From Alphaproteobacteria bacterium (lineage in GTDB: Bacteria; Pseudomonadota; Alphaproteobacteria; Rhizobiales; Xanthobacteraceae), in the NCBI GenBank assembly GCA_037200445.1, contig JBBCGH010000001.1:124001-188000 (forward strand): a DNA stretch of 64,000 nucleotides, given 5' to 3'. The notes under the pieces are model-generated. The model made no database searches and was not told the DNA's origin. It worked only from the letters and a program-made list of their open reading frames with translations. The position numbers and the translations under genes were made by a program. Shown here piece after piece: positions 47,145-56,535 of the stretch. The first letter of the stretch is position 1; the number at the start of each line of letters is the position of its first letter.

Positions 47145-49448
47145 CTAATTGCCGGTCCGCGAAGTGCAAAATCGGTTGGTAGACGCAGAGCCCGCCAACC
47201 GGACCACCGCGAGCTCTCCGACCTGCGGCACGGTGAACGTTCCAAGCTTCGACGCGTCGTTCACGGCTGCGGCTGCCGGCACAACTGCGTGCGTGGCGCG
47301 GCAATATGGAACCGAGAACAATCGATCGCGCGGATAGACCGTATCGGCCTGCGGCAGGAACAGGCTGGTGCGCGCGTAATAGGGAAACAGCAGCAACATC
47401 GCGTTCGACCTGAGTGCATGCGGAAGCGGCACATCGAGCTGCGCGATGATCTGCTGCTTATCGTCGGGGAGTCTGCCTAAAACGGTGCGGAACCCTTCCC
47501 CGACCTGCCGAAACGCCGAGAGATCCATGCGCGGACGCTGCAAAGCCGGCGCCTGCGCAGCGACATGAGCCGCAAGCTGCAGCAGCGCGACAACGAGGAG
47601 GAGAACAGCGAAGGCGTTCCGCCCGAAGCGCGGCGGCATGGGCAGGCGATTGAGGCCATACGCGCTCAGTGAACCCAGCAACAGAGCGGCCGGCACTGCG
47701 ATCGTCAGATATCGGTCGTCGATATGAAAGATCAGGAAGATCCCGACGGTCGAGGCGACGGATGCCGCGAATGCCGCGACGAGCCGCAACGGCGACGGTA
47801 GAAGCCAGACGCTGAGCGGCAGCGTTACGATCAGCAGAAGTAGCGCGATCGGCAACCCTTTTCCTTTGGCCAGCAGATCGATCATTTGCCGGAGGTTGCT
47901 TACGAGGCGCGTCGCAAACGCGTTCGGATTCCGCGCGATGGCGGAGAGCACGTTGTCGCCGTTCTCGGCAGGCGTCCCATACAGCGCGATTGCGCGCGCA
48001 TAGCCGGCGGCCTCGGGGTCGGTCGCTTGCGCCCCGGGTTCGACGACCTCGGTCCATCCCTGGCTGGCGTAGAACAGATAGATGATCTTGCGCGACCAGA
48101 TATCGTCGCGCGCGGCATTCGCGCTGGCCCCGACATTGAAAGCCGAAAAGACCGCGATGAAGAGAATGAAGGGAAGGATGAGCGGCGCGATTTGCCGCCG
48201 CCGGACGACGAGCATGCCGACAACAAGAAAGAAGCACGCCGCCATCAACACGCTTTCCGGTCGGCACAGATAGCAGAACGCCCAGCCCATCGAGGCCGCC
48301 CGCATCCACGAGGCGACCGGCTTGCCGTCGCGCACGGACAGAATGCAAACGACCGACGCAAGCAGCGTCGGGCTCGCCACCAGCAAGAAGGCGAGATGCG
48401 ATATCGAATGCGCATGGTTGATCAGGGCGACGCTCGTGAGCGGCGTCGCAAAGGCGAGCGCCGCGCCCGCATGGGCGAGGAGCGGCCCGAACAGCAGGCG
48501 GTTGATGAGATACGTGCTGGTCACGAGGCTCGCGAGCGCGAAACCAGCGAGCAGCTGATACGTGAGCAGCGGATCGCGGGCGAACGCGTCGATCGCCAGC
48601 ACGATGAAGGTCGGCCCCACGGGGCGCCAGATCGCCGCCGGGTAGTTGGCCCCGAGCGCGTAGCGTCCGAAGTCCTGAAGGTGATTGGCAATGATGAATT
48701 CGACCGAATTCCAGCCGAAGCTTTCGATGCGACCCGCGTAGACGAAATACACCGCGAACGCGACGACGAACCAGAACGCGGCGGATGCGACGGTTGCCGG
48801 GCGTCCGCCGAGGCGGTCGGCAATGAATCGGACCGAGGACGGCAGCCGGACCCGGCCGTAAAGCCAGACCAGCACAGCCGCGGCAATGAGGGCGACAAGC
48901 GCGCGCTGCGCCCAGGCGAGTTGCATATCGCGCAGCAGAGGCATGGGCCCAACATCAAGCTGCAAAAATGGATTGCTGGCGCCCGGCACGGTCGCAAAGG
49001 TCACCGCGTCCGTATCGTTGCGGTCGACGCGGAGCCCCTCCGTCGTGAGCTCGGCGTTCAGATCGATCTTGCGGTAGATGTTGCGCGCATCCGATAGCGC
49101 GCCGGTGCTCGGCTCGCCCTGCACGCGCGTGACCTGTAAATCCCGGATCGTCCCGGCGCCGGCCTCCCCGACGAACAGCCGCAACCCGCGGACCGTGCGC
49201 GCCGGCAGCGCCACGACATGAATCGATTTGTCTTCGGCAAGCACGCGAACCGGCGCAACAAGCAAGCCATCGTCAAGGCGAATGCCGGCGGAAAGCGCGC
49301 CCTTCGTCTCTCCGGTGAACCCGAAGCTCAGCACGTAGGCGTGATACGGCCGGCTCAGGCTCACGATGCCGTAAAGCAGCAGCGCGAGACAGGCGACCGG
49401 CCCGGCGATCCGCAAGGCGCCGCTCCGCAACGTACTCGTTCGGGTCAT
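47145..49448 (-). CDS. Large polytopic membrane protein, GT-C/PMT-like
   Basis: The 767-residue protein has an N-terminal helix, a periplasmic domain of about 130 residues, then some twelve hydrophobic helices with SFGWNSVEFIIANHLQDFGRYALG in the first major loop and HIDDRYLTIAVPAALLLGS late. The layout resembles GT39/ArnT-like GT-C enzymes, but no decisive motif was found. The C-terminal 130 residues appear soluble. It converges with the flavoprotein gene (15 bases between stops) and diverges from the 464-residue membrane gene. Confidence 0.65.
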   Translation of the reverse strand: MTRTSTLRSGALRIAGPVACLALLLYGIVSLSRPYHAYVLSFGFTGETKGALSAGIRLDDGLLVAPVRVLAEDKSIHVVALPARTVRGLRLFVGEAGAGTIRDLQVTRVQGEPSTGALSDARNIYRKIDLNAELTTEGLRVDRNDTDAVTFATVPGASNPFLQLDVGPMPLLRDMQLAWAQRALVALIAAAVLVWLYGRVRLPSSVRFIADRLGGRPATVASAAFWFVVAFAVYFVYAGRIESFGWNSVEFIIANHLQDFGRYALGANYPAAIWRPVGPTFIVLAIDAFARDPLLTYQLLAGFALASLVTSTYLINRLLFGPLLAHAGAALAFATPLTSVALINHAHSISHLAFLLVASPTLLASVVCILSVRDGKPVASWMRAASMGWAFCYLCRPESVLMAACFFLVVGMLVVRRRQIAPLILPFILFIAVFSAFNVGASANAARDDIWSRKIIYLFYASQGWTEVVEPGAQATDPEAAGYARAIALYGTPAENGDNVLSAIARNPNAFATRLVSNLRQMIDLLAKGKGLPIALLLLIVTLPLSVWLLPSPLRLVAAFAASVASTVGIFLIFHIDDRYLTIAVPAALLLGSLSAYGLNRLPMPPRFGRNAFAVLLLVVALLQLAAHVAAQAPALQRPRMDLSAFRQVGEGFRTVLGRLPDDKQQIIAQLDVPLPHALRSNAMLLLFPYYARTSLFLPQADTVYPRDRLFSVPYCRATHAVVPAAAAVNDASKLGTFTVPQVGELAVVRLAGSASTNRFCTSRTGN

Positions 49449-49563
49449 GTTTTGCGCAAGCTGAGCCTGATCGTTGTCCGTGAGGTGACGCGAAGCGGCC
49501 TGCCTATTGTGTTTCCAGCGCCAATTGAATTGACTTCAGCCGGGCGCCGACAACGACTGGGCG

Positions 49564-50958
49564 ATGGTGGCAAACGGGGGTTGGCACTGTAAAGAGTTGA
49601 TCCGCGGCGCGGTCGTCAGTGTCGCGGCGGCGGCATGTTTCTTCGCGGCCTTCGTTGCCGCCGCGCTTTGGCTCCCGCAGGACCAGCAGGCCATTCGCCG
49701 CCACATCGTCGCGGCGGTGCTCGACGGCACGTTCAACGGCCGCCCGAGCTACGGCCCGTTCGGCAGCACCGTCTTCGCGCGCCATACGCTCGACTGCACG
49801 CTCGCCGGCATGATGCTGGCGCCGCCGGCCGGTCGCCTCGCGGAGGCGATCGGCAATCGCCATGTCGCGTTCAAGCAGTCGTGGAGCGATCCGCGTGTTC
49901 CCGCGACGACGGACTGCCAGGGGCTGGCCCGCGCCATCCCCGAACTCGGAACCGGCTACGGCGACGTGCGGTATCAGTCGAGTGACCGCTACATCCTCGG
50001 CGTCCGCGTGGTCGGTCGCGTGCTGCTCTCGCTGATGTCCTTCGACGCGATGGCGCGTACGCTGCGCGGCATCGCGTTCGTGCTGCTCGGCGGGGTTGGT
50101 GGGCTCGCGCTGTGGAGGCTTCGCACCGCGCCAGACGCCGCCGCGCGCCGCTTTGCTGCCGGCTACCTTGTGATCGTGGCCTGCCTCGCGCTCCTTTATG
50201 GCGTGCACTATTTCGACGCGACGCTCTACTTCGCGCCGCCGGACCATGTGCACTTCACCTTCATCGCCATCAGCCTGCTCGCACCGCTTGCGCGCATGCG
50301 GCCCGCGGGGCTTGCGTTTTATGCGGCGAGCTACGGAAGCCTGATTGCGATCTTCGAGTCGTTGACCGGCGGCATCCCGTTCGCGCTCGCACTGCTGCCG
50401 CTGCTGCTTGCGCTCGGATTTGCGGACAGCCGGCGCGACTACGTCATGCGGTTGTTGCTGCTCTGGGGCGCCTTCTGCGTCGCAGTCGTGACATGCTTCG
50501 CGCTCAAGAAGCTGATCGCGATCGCGTTTCTCGGCGATCAGGAATCGTTCACGTCGCTCCTGTTCTACCGCATGCTCGGCGCGCCACTGCCCGAGTCGGG
50601 CACCCGCCTCACGCTCGGCTATCTGCTCGCAAGCTATCGCCGCTGGAGCAGCCTGATCGGTTTGGGCTCACCCAATCTCGGCACCGCCATTGTGCTCGCA
50701 TCGCTTGCGCTGTTCGCGGTCGAAAGCTGGCGCACCCGAAACCGGCAGACGCCGTCCTACATCCTGCTTGCCTGCTGGCTTGGCGTCGCGATGCTGCTCG
50801 TCTGGGCCGGGGCGTTCCTCAACCACACGGCCGTGCATCCGTACTTCATGGCGCGGTTGCTGGTGATCCCCGTCACTGGCGCGACGATTCTGGTCATGGA
50901 CCGGTTTTCGCCCATAGGCCCAAAACCGGATAACGGGTCGCGCCGGCCGGCCGGATGA
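49564..50958 (+). CDS. Hypothetical polytopic membrane protein
   Basis: The 464-residue protein has an N-terminal helix, a periplasmic domain with cysteines in LDCTLAGMM and TTDCQGLAR, then eight or nine membrane helices. A charged segment YFAPPDHVHFTFIAISLL lies between helices. No family recognised; layout and location suggest a role in the same envelope process as its neighbours. It begins 115 bases from the divergent 767-residue gene and is followed by alkB after 15 bases. Confidence 0.6.
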   Translation: MVANGGWHCKELIRGAVVSVAAAACFFAAFVAAALWLPQDQQAIRRHIVAAVLDGTFNGRPSYGPFGSTVFARHTLDCTLAGMMLAPPAGRLAEAIGNRHVAFKQSWSDPRVPATTDCQGLARAIPELGTGYGDVRYQSSDRYILGVRVVGRVLLSLMSFDAMARTLRGIAFVLLGGVGGLALWRLRTAPDAAARRFAAGYLVIVACLALLYGVHYFDATLYFAPPDHVHFTFIAISLLAPLARMRPAGLAFYAASYGSLIAIFESLTGGIPFALALLPLLLALGFADSRRDYVMRLLLLWGAFCVAVVTCFALKKLIAIAFLGDQESFTSLLFYRMLGAPLPESGTRLTLGYLLASYRRWSSLIGLGSPNLGTAIVLASLALFAVESWRTRNRQTPSYILLACWLGVAMLLVWAGAFLNHTAVHPYFMARLLVIPVTGATILVMDRFSPIGPKPDNGSRRPAG

Positions 50959-50973
50959 CCTAACTGATCCGTC

Positions 50974-51591
50974 ATGACAGTCGCTCTTGCTCCCGGCGTA
51001 ACGCTGACCGGCGCCTACCTCGATCGCGCCGCGCAAGACCAGATGCTGGCCGCGGTGCGCGCGGTCATCGCGGCGGCCCCGCTTTACGTCCCGCGCATGC
51101 CGCGAACGGCCAAGCCGATGTCGGTGCGCATGACGAACTGCGGAACGCTCGGCTGGGTTACCGATGCGGCGAGCGGCTACCGCTATCAGGAGACGCACCC
51201 GGAAACCGGCGCGCCCTGGCCGCCGATTCCCGACATCATCCTGGCGGCATGGCGGGACCTTGCCGGTTACCCGCATCCGCCCGAGGCATGCCTCGTCAAC
51301 TTCTATGCGGCGGATGCCCGCATGGGCCTGCACCAGGACAAGGACGAACAGGACTTTGCGGCGCCGGTCGTCTCGCTGTCGCTCGGCGCGACCTGCCTGT
51401 TTCGGGTTGGCGGATGCAAACGCAGCGACCCGACGGTGTCGGTGCGACTCGCCGCAGGCGACGCCGTCGTGCTCGGCGGCGCAGGCCGCCTCGCTTTCCA
51501 TGGGGTCGATCGCATCCTGCCCGGTACCTCGACGCTGTTGCCCGAAGGCGGGCGGATCAATCTGACGCTGCGACGGGTGACGCGGCCGTAG
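50974..51591 (+). CDS. alkB: DNA oxidative demethylase AlkB
   Basis: The 205-residue Fe(II)/2-oxoglutarate dioxygenase has the metal ligands in GLHQDKDEQDF (H-x-D) and LAFHGVDRI (His), and the 2-oxoglutarate arginines in GGRINLTLRRVTR. It reverses 1-methyladenine and 3-methylcytosine in DNA. NFYAADARMG precedes the HxD motif as in typical AlkB. Start ATG 50974 is 15 bases after the preceding stop. Its stop lies at the edge of an inverted repeat. Confidence 0.95.
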   Translation: MTVALAPGVTLTGAYLDRAAQDQMLAAVRAVIAAAPLYVPRMPRTAKPMSVRMTNCGTLGWVTDAASGYRYQETHPETGAPWPPIPDIILAAWRDLAGYPHPPEACLVNFYAADARMGLHQDKDEQDFAAPVVSLSLGATCLFRVGGCKRSDPTVSVRLAAGDAVVLGGAGRLAFHGVDRILPGTSTLLPEGGRINLTLRRVTRP

Positions 51592-51684
51592 CCCGCATGG
51601 AGCCTTAAGCGCGTTTACGCGCGTCTTCGACGCGCTATGGCGCAATGCGGGAACCCGGATTTCCCTGCGCTCCATCCGGGCTAC
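51588..51684. repeat. GTAGCCCG...CGGGCTAC inverted repeat with a hairpin insert
   Basis: Outer arms GTAGCCCGCATGGAG (51588-51602) and CTCCATCCGGGCTAC (51670-51684) belong to a common alphaproteobacterial repeat. Inside, 51607-51641 holds a 35-base insert that forms two overlapping hairpins (51609-51622 and 51619-51635). The same insert, with compensating changes, occurs in the unrelated repeat at 53254-53288. Confidence 0.8.
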
Positions 51685-51691
51685 CTGACCC

Positions 51692-52072
51692 TCATCCTTG
51701 CTCGCTCGGCGTCATCCAGCCCATCGAGTTGCCAGCGTTGTCCTTGACGATCGCGATGCGTCCGACGCCGGGCACCTCGAACGGCTCGCGGATCACTTCG
51801 CCGCCTTCCATGCTGGCCCGCGCCAGCGCTCCCGACAGGTCGGTCACCGCCACATAGGCAAACCAGCCCTCGCTGGTGTCCTGATCGTTTGCCTCGATCG
51901 TATAAATGCCGGCGACCGACTCCTCGCCCACCTTGGCGAGCCAATAGGTCGCCCCCTCGCCCTGCTCCATCGCCTCGAAGGTCCAGCCGAGCGTCGCGCC
52001 ATAGAATTTCTTCGCCGCCTCGGCATCGCGGGTCATCAGTTCGTTCCAGTAAAAGCTGCCATTGGTTGCCAT
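51692..52072 (-). CDS. VOC (glyoxalase/bleomycin-resistance) family protein
   Basis: The 126-residue protein MATNGSFYWNELMTRDAEAA, with FYGATLGWTFEAM, GWFAYVAVTDL and AIVKDNAGNSMGWM, fits a single VOC fold made of two beta-alpha-beta-beta-beta units; paired units could bind a metal. Substrate unknown. ATG at 52070-52072 is preceded by AGGGCGAC. It converges with alkB across the inverted repeat. Confidence 0.85.
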   Translation of the reverse strand: MATNGSFYWNELMTRDAEAAKKFYGATLGWTFEAMEQGEGATYWLAKVGEESVAGIYTIEANDQDTSEGWFAYVAVTDLSGALARASMEGGEVIREPFEVPGVGRIAIVKDNAGNSMGWMTPSEQG

Positions 52073-52218
52073 GTCGCCCTCCGTGGGTGCGCCGGCCCAA
52101 GCTAGATGAGGCCCGTGACGATCAAAAGGCCGGGATGTCCGGCCGCATTGTCGCCCATGTTGCGGCGATGTATGCCCTTTCATCGGCCGGAACCGGCGCT
52201 GTTTTCAAGGATATCGAG

Positions 52219-53172
52219 ATGCACTTGCGACACATTCTGCGGCAGGCGGTGGTTGCGCTCACCCTGACATTGGCTGCGCCGGCCCATGCGGCCGATCCGG
52301 TATTCCCCACCGCTTCACGCATCGGGCTAGCCGTTCCTGCCGGCTTTACGCCGAGCAGCAGATTTGCCGGCTTCGAGAACGCCCAGGCCAGCGCCCTGAT
52401 CGCAATCACCGAGCTTCCGGCCGACGCCTACCCGGATGTCGAGAAAGGCTTCACCGACGATGCGGCGCTCAAGTCGCGCGGCTGGACCGTACAGGTGCGC
52501 GAGCCTCTCACCTTCAAGGACGGGAAGGGGTTTTTCATCGCCGGCCCGCAGGAGTCGAGCGGCCAGAAGCGCTACGAGTCCGTGCTGGTCGCCAACACGG
52601 GCGGCATCACCGCGCTCGTCTCGGTGCAGATGATCGAGGCAAGCCACGCCACGATCACGGATGCGGTCGTGCGCGATATTTTCAAGAGCCTGACGGTCCG
52701 CGCGACCGTGCCGGAAAGCGAGCGCCTTGCGATTCTGCCGTACAAGATCGGCGATCTCGCGAAATTCCGCATCGTGCGCTCGGCGCCTCAGGGCGTCGCA
52801 CTCCTGACCGATGGGCCGAAAGACGAAGTGGTTGCGGTCGAACAGCCATTCATGCTGATCGGCGTCGCGCCGGGCGCGGCACCGAAGCCGGAGGAGCGTG
52901 ACGCGGTGGCCAAGCGTATTTTCTCCAGCGCGCCGGGGATCAAGGAGGTCAAGATCACACGCGCCGAACCTTTGCGTATCGGACAGGCGCAAGGCTACGA
53001 GATCATCGCCGACGCCAAGGATGCGAGCACCGGCACGGACGTGACCACCGTGCAGTGGCTGCGCTTCGGACAGAACGCCCATCTGCAGATGTTCGGGATT
53101 GCACGGAAGTCGGCCTGGAACGACGTGTTCCCGCGGCTACGTCAAATCCGCGACAGCATTGAGCCGAAGTAA
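52219..53172 (+). CDS. Hypothetical exported protein
   Basis: The 317-residue protein begins MHLRHILRQAVVALTLTLAA with a Sec signal peptide, likely cut after AHA. The mature protein has two similar-looking halves containing SALIAITELPADAYPDVEKG and EVVAVEQPFMLIGVAP, perhaps a duplicated alpha/beta fold. Only weakly resembling any known family. It is followed by repeats and the convergent grpE gene. Confidence 0.7.
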   Translation: MHLRHILRQAVVALTLTLAAPAHAADPVFPTASRIGLAVPAGFTPSSRFAGFENAQASALIAITELPADAYPDVEKGFTDDAALKSRGWTVQVREPLTFKDGKGFFIAGPQESSGQKRYESVLVANTGGITALVSVQMIEASHATITDAVVRDIFKSLTVRATVPESERLAILPYKIGDLAKFRIVRSAPQGVALLTDGPKDEVVAVEQPFMLIGVAPGAAPKPEERDAVAKRIFSSAPGIKEVKITRAEPLRIGQAQGYEIIADAKDASTGTDVTTVQWLRFGQNAHLQMFGIARKSAWNDVFPRLRQIRDSIEPK

Positions 53173-53179
53173 CCTTCGT

Positions 53180-53300
53180 TATGGCCGGGCTTGTCCCGGC
53201 CATCCACGTCTTTATCGCACATCGAAGAAAGCAAGTCGTGGATGCCCGGCCGAAAGGGCGTTTACGCCCGTCTTCGACGGGCTACGGCCGGGCATGACGG
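53180..53300. repeat. GGCCGGGC-type palindromic repeats with a hairpin insert
   Basis: Unit one, ATGGCCGGG-CTTGT-CCCGGCCAT (about 53180-53203), is a perfect palindrome. Unit two, 53237-53300, has arms ATGCCCGGCCG and CGGCCGGGCAT and encloses the 53254-53288 insert with hairpins 53256-53269 and 53266-53282. The unit lies between two convergent genes and can act as a bidirectional terminator. Confidence 0.8.
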
Positions 53301-53307
53301 AAGAACG

Positions 53308-53886
53308 TTACTTGCCGCTATTGTCGTCCGCCGCGGCCTCGGCGGGCGCTTTCGGCCCGCCCTTGGAGACGCCGACCAGCGCCGGGCGCAGCACGCGCTC
53401 GCCGATGGTGTAGCCGGGCTGCATGACCTGAACGACGGTGCCGGCCGGCACGCTTTCGTCCGGGATTTCGTACATGGCCTGATGCAGGTTCGGATCGAAC
53501 TTCTGCCCCTGCGGCTCGAGCTTTTTGACGCCGTGCTTCTCCATCGCCTTGATGAGTTCGCGCTCGGTGAGCTCCACGCCGTCGAGCAGCGCCTTCACGC
53601 CGGCATCCGCCTTCTCGCGGATCTCGTCATCGAGCGCTTTCAGCGCGCGATCCATGTTGTCGGCGACGGCGAGGATGTCGCGCGCGAAATTGGTCACCCC
53701 ATAGGTGCGCGCATCCGCGACCTCGCGCTCGGTGCGGCGGCGCAGGTTCTCCATCTCGGCAAGCGTGCGCAGCAACCGGTCCTTCAGGCCGGCGGCCTCC
53801 TTGACGAGTTCCGCGACCGGATCGGGCTGCGTTTCGGCCTGGGCCGTTTCGGGCGCGGCGCCCTCGGTCCCGTTGGTGTCCGTCAT
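53308..53886 (-). CDS. grpE: Nucleotide exchange factor GrpE
   Basis: The 192-residue protein has a long N-terminal coiled coil ([26 protein letters not shown]), [15 protein letters not shown] and the C-terminal beta domain with [22 protein letters not shown] and [13 protein letters not shown]. It releases ADP from DnaK. Located downstream of hrcA on the same strand, it has its own heat-shock-like promoter in the gap. Start ATG 53886. Confidence 0.97.
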   Translation of the reverse strand: MTDTNGTEGAAPETAQAETQPDPVAELVKEAAGLKDRLLRTLAEMENLRRRTEREVADARTYGVTNFARDILAVADNMDRALKALDDEIREKADAGVKALLDGVELTERELIKAMEKHGVKKLEPQGQKFDPNLHQAMYEIPDESVPAGTVVQVMQPGYTIGERVLRPALVGVSKGGPKAPAEAAADDNSGK

Positions 53887-53923
53887 TCATTCAGTCCGTT
53901 AGGTGTGCGGCAATTCGCCCCGG

Positions 53924-53952
53924 ATATCAGGGCTGAAGCCGCAAAAATCAAG
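53924..53952 (-). promoter_or_regulatory. Candidate heat-shock (RpoH-type) promoter of grpE
   Basis: CTTG (53949-53952) and CTGATAT (53924-53930) on the minus strand are 18 bases apart, matching CTTG-N17/18-CYTATNT with one mismatch. The site sits in the short hrcA-grpE gap, 38 bases before the grpE start. Confidence 0.45.
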
Positions 53953-53961
53953 CCTTCGTGA

Positions 53962-55083
53962 TTACCCAGCCAGCACCTTGCTGACGACCTTGGCGGTGTA
54001 ATCGACCATCGGGACGATGCGCGCGTAGTTGAGCCGCGTCGGGCCGATCACACCGAGTACGCCCACGATGCGTCCCTGTCCGTCACGGTAGGGCGAGACG
54101 ATGGTCGACGACCCCGAGAGCGAGAACAGCTTGTTCTCCGAGCCGATGAAAATGCGCATGCCGTCGGCCTGTTCGGCGCGGCCGAGCAGATCGGCAACCC
54201 CGCGCTTGGTTTCGAGATCGTCGAACAGGAGACGCACACGTTCCAGGTCTTCGAGCGCATGGAGATCCTCGAGCAGATTGGCCTGGCCGCGCACGATCAG
54301 CTTGCGCTCCTCGCTCTCGCCGCCGGACCAGCTTGCGAGCCCGTCCGAGACGATGCGCTGGGTCAGCTGATCGAGCTCGGCGCGCCCTGCTTCGAGGGCC
54401 TTGTCGAGCTCGGTGCGCGCCTCGGCGAGCGTCTTGCCGCGAATCCGCGCGTTGAGAAAGTTCGTCGCCTCGGTCAGCGCGGACGTCGGCAACCCCACGG
54501 GGAGCGTGACGACGCGGTTTTCGACCTGCCCGTCTTCTCCGACCAGCACCACGAGCGCGCGCTCGGGCTCCAGGCGCACGAACTCGGCGTGCTTCAACCG
54601 CGTGTTCGACTTCACCGCCAGCACGACGCCGGCGGCGCGGGTCAGCCCCGACAGCATGCCGGAGGCTTCGGTGAGCACCGCGTCGACCGATTTCGACGTG
54701 CCGGCGGCCGCGACCTGCGCGTCGATCGCCTGGCGGTCTTGCTCGGTCAGGTCGCCGACCTGCATCAGCGCATCGACGAAGAAGCGCAGCCCGCGCTCGG
54801 TCGGCAGCCGACCGGCCGAGGTGTGCGGCGCATACACAAGCCCGAGTTGCTCGAGGTCCGCCATGACGTTGCGCACCGAGGCGGGTGACAGCGTCATGGG
54901 GATGATGCGCGCGAGATTGCGCGAGCCGACCGGCTCGCCGGTCGCGAGGTAGCTCTCGACGATCTGGCGGAAGATCTCGCGCGAGCGCTCGTTGAGCTGC
55001 GCAAGGCCCGTCTGGGTCGCTCCGAGGGGAAGGTCTTGGGACACCGGCCCGTTGTCTCCGTCCTGAGCCCCAGAATTGTCCAT
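53962..55083 (-). CDS. hrcA: Heat-inducible transcription repressor HrcA
   Basis: The 373-residue repressor has the N-terminal winged helix ([40 protein letters not shown]), a GAF-like dimer domain and the C-terminal [20 protein letters not shown]. HrcA binds CIRCE operators and represses chaperone genes. ATG at 55081-55083 is used; an in-frame TTG at 55101 is an alternative. It is divergent from rph. No CIRCE sequence is visible in the intergenic region, so its target is likely elsewhere (probably groESL). Confidence 0.95.
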   Translation of the reverse strand: MDNSGAQDGDNGPVSQDLPLGATQTGLAQLNERSREIFRQIVESYLATGEPVGSRNLARIIPMTLSPASVRNVMADLEQLGLVYAPHTSAGRLPTERGLRFFVDALMQVGDLTEQDRQAIDAQVAAAGTSKSVDAVLTEASGMLSGLTRAAGVVLAVKSNTRLKHAEFVRLEPERALVVLVGEDGQVENRVVTLPVGLPTSALTEATNFLNARIRGKTLAEARTELDKALEAGRAELDQLTQRIVSDGLASWSGGESEERKLIVRGQANLLEDLHALEDLERVRLLFDDLETKRGVADLLGRAEQADGMRIFIGSENKLFSLSGSSTIVSPYRDGQGRIVGVLGVIGPTRLNYARIVPMVDYTAKVVSKVLAG

Positions 55084-55085
55084 CA

Positions 55086-55124
55086 GGACCGTCCAAGACA
55101 AGCCTTGTCGTCTTGGGCCGGTCC
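55086..55124. promoter_or_regulatory. Imperfect 15-bp inverted repeat between hrcA and rph
   Basis: GGACCGTCCAAGAC (55086-55099) pairs with GTCTTGGGCCGGTCC (55110-55124) around a 10-base loop. It overlaps the hrcA start region in the divergent hrcA-rph intergenic region and may be an operator or a structured leader; it does not match CIRCE. Confidence 0.4.
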
Positions 55125-55171
55125 ACCTAAAAGCGACGCGAAATCAACTCTCCCGGCAAAGGAACCCGTTA

Positions 55172-55885
55172 ATGCGGCCGAGCCGCCGACAAACAGACGA
55201 GCTGCGTGTGGTCTCGCTCGACCGCGGCGTGGTGAAATACGCCGAGGGTTCCTGCTTCGTGAAATTCGGCGACACGCACGTGCTGGTCACGGCGACCCTC
55301 GAAGACCGGATGCCGCCGTGGCTCAAAGGGCAGGGACGCGGCTGGGTGACAGCCGAATACGGGATGCTGCCGCGCGCCACCAATGAACGCACGCGGCGCG
55401 AGGCGTCCGCCGGCAAGCAGGGCGGACGCACGCTCGAGATCCAGCGCCTGATCGGGCGAAGCCTGCGCGCCGTGGTCGACCTGCCGGCGCTGGGCGAGCG
55501 GCAGATCACGGTCGATTGCGACGTAATCCAGGCCGACGGCGGGACGCGCACCGCGGCGATCACCGGCGCATGGGTCGCGCTCTCGGACTGCCTTACCTGG
55601 ATGAAGGCGCGCGAGATGCTGCGCGCCAACCCGCTCCGGGATCACATCGCCGCCGTCTCGTGCGGTGTCTACAAGGGCACGGCCGTGCTCGATCTTGATT
55701 ACGCGGAGGATTCCGAAGCCGATACCGACGCGAACTTCGTGATGACGGGCAGCGGTAACATCGTGGAGGTGCAGGCGACGGCGGAAAAGATCCCATTCAG
55801 CGAGGATCAGTTGACCGCCCTGATTGCGCTCGCCCGCAAGGGAATCACCAAGCTCGTCGACCTGCAGAAGCTCGCCGTGATGTGA
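55172..55885 (+). CDS. rph: Ribonuclease PH
   Basis: The 237-residue phosphorolytic exoribonuclease has [49 protein letters not shown] and [19 protein letters not shown] with the catalytic aspartates. It trims tRNA 3' ends using phosphate. AAAGGAA lies eight bases before the ATG at 55172. Its TGA overlaps the rdgB ATG (TGATG). Confidence 0.97.
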   Translation: MRPSRRQTDELRVVSLDRGVVKYAEGSCFVKFGDTHVLVTATLEDRMPPWLKGQGRGWVTAEYGMLPRATNERTRREASAGKQGGRTLEIQRLIGRSLRAVVDLPALGERQITVDCDVIQADGGTRTAAITGAWVALSDCLTWMKAREMLRANPLRDHIAAVSCGVYKGTAVLDLDYAEDSEADTDANFVMTGSGNIVEVQATAEKIPFSEDQLTALIALARKGITKLVDLQKLAVM

Positions 55886-56535
55886 TGCACCGGCAGATCA
55901 CCGGCCGCCAAATTACTGGGCAACTCGTCATCGCCACGCACAACAAGGGCAAGCTCGTCGAGATGCGCGAGCTGCTTGGGCTGTACGGCGTCGAGGCCGT
56001 GTCGGCGAGCGAACTGAACCTGCCCGAACCCGACGAAACCGGCACCACCTTCGCGGCGAATGCGCGGCTCAAGGCAGAGGCGGCGGCGAACGCTTCGGGC
56101 CTCCCCGCCCTCGCGGATGACTCCGGACTTGTGGTCGATGCGCTCGACGGAGCGCCGGGCATCTATTCGGCGCGCTGGGCCGGCGAAACAAAGGATTTCC
56201 GCCACGCGATGGAGAAGGTCGAAGGCATGTTGCGCGAGCGCGACGCTTTCAGGCCGGAGAGCCGCAAGGCGCATTTCGTCTCGGTGCTGGCGGTCGCTTG
56301 GCCGGACGGCCATGTGGAAGAATTCGAAGGGCACGTCGACGGCACGCTGGTCTGGCCGCCGCGCGGCGAGAAAGGCTTCGGCTACGATCCGATGTTCCTC
56401 CCCGACGGGTTTGCGCTTACCTTCGGCGAGATGAGTCGCGACGAGAAGCACGGGCTGCCACCGAAGGGCCAGGGCCTCTCGCATCGTGCGCGCGCGTTCC
56501 TCAAGCTCGCGGAGGCGTGCCTTGCGCGACGCTAA
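55885..56535 (+). CDS. rdgB: dITP/XTP pyrophosphatase
   Basis: The 216-residue Ham1/RdgB protein has [34 protein letters not shown] and [14 protein letters not shown], and ends [13 protein letters not shown]. It hydrolyses dITP, XTP and other deaminated purine nucleotides. ATG at 55885 overlaps the rph stop codon; GTG at 55882 is an in-frame alternative. Overlaps the hemW start by 14 bases, forming a coupled rph-rdgB-hemW operon. Confidence 0.96.
   Translation: MHRQITGRQITGQLVIATHNKGKLVEMRELLGLYGVEAVSASELNLPEPDETGTTFAANARLKAEAAANASGLPALADDSGLVVDALDGAPGIYSARWAGETKDFRHAMEKVEGMLRERDAFRPESRKAHFVSVLAVAWPDGHVEEFEGHVDGTLVWPPRGEKGFGYDPMFLPDGFALTFGEMSRDEKHGLPPKGQGLSHRARAFLKLAEACLARR

Noticed and set aside
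55086-55124. CIRCE element at hrcA.
   Set aside because: Sequence does not match TTAGCACTC-N9-GAGTGCTAA; kept only as an unexplained inverted repeat.
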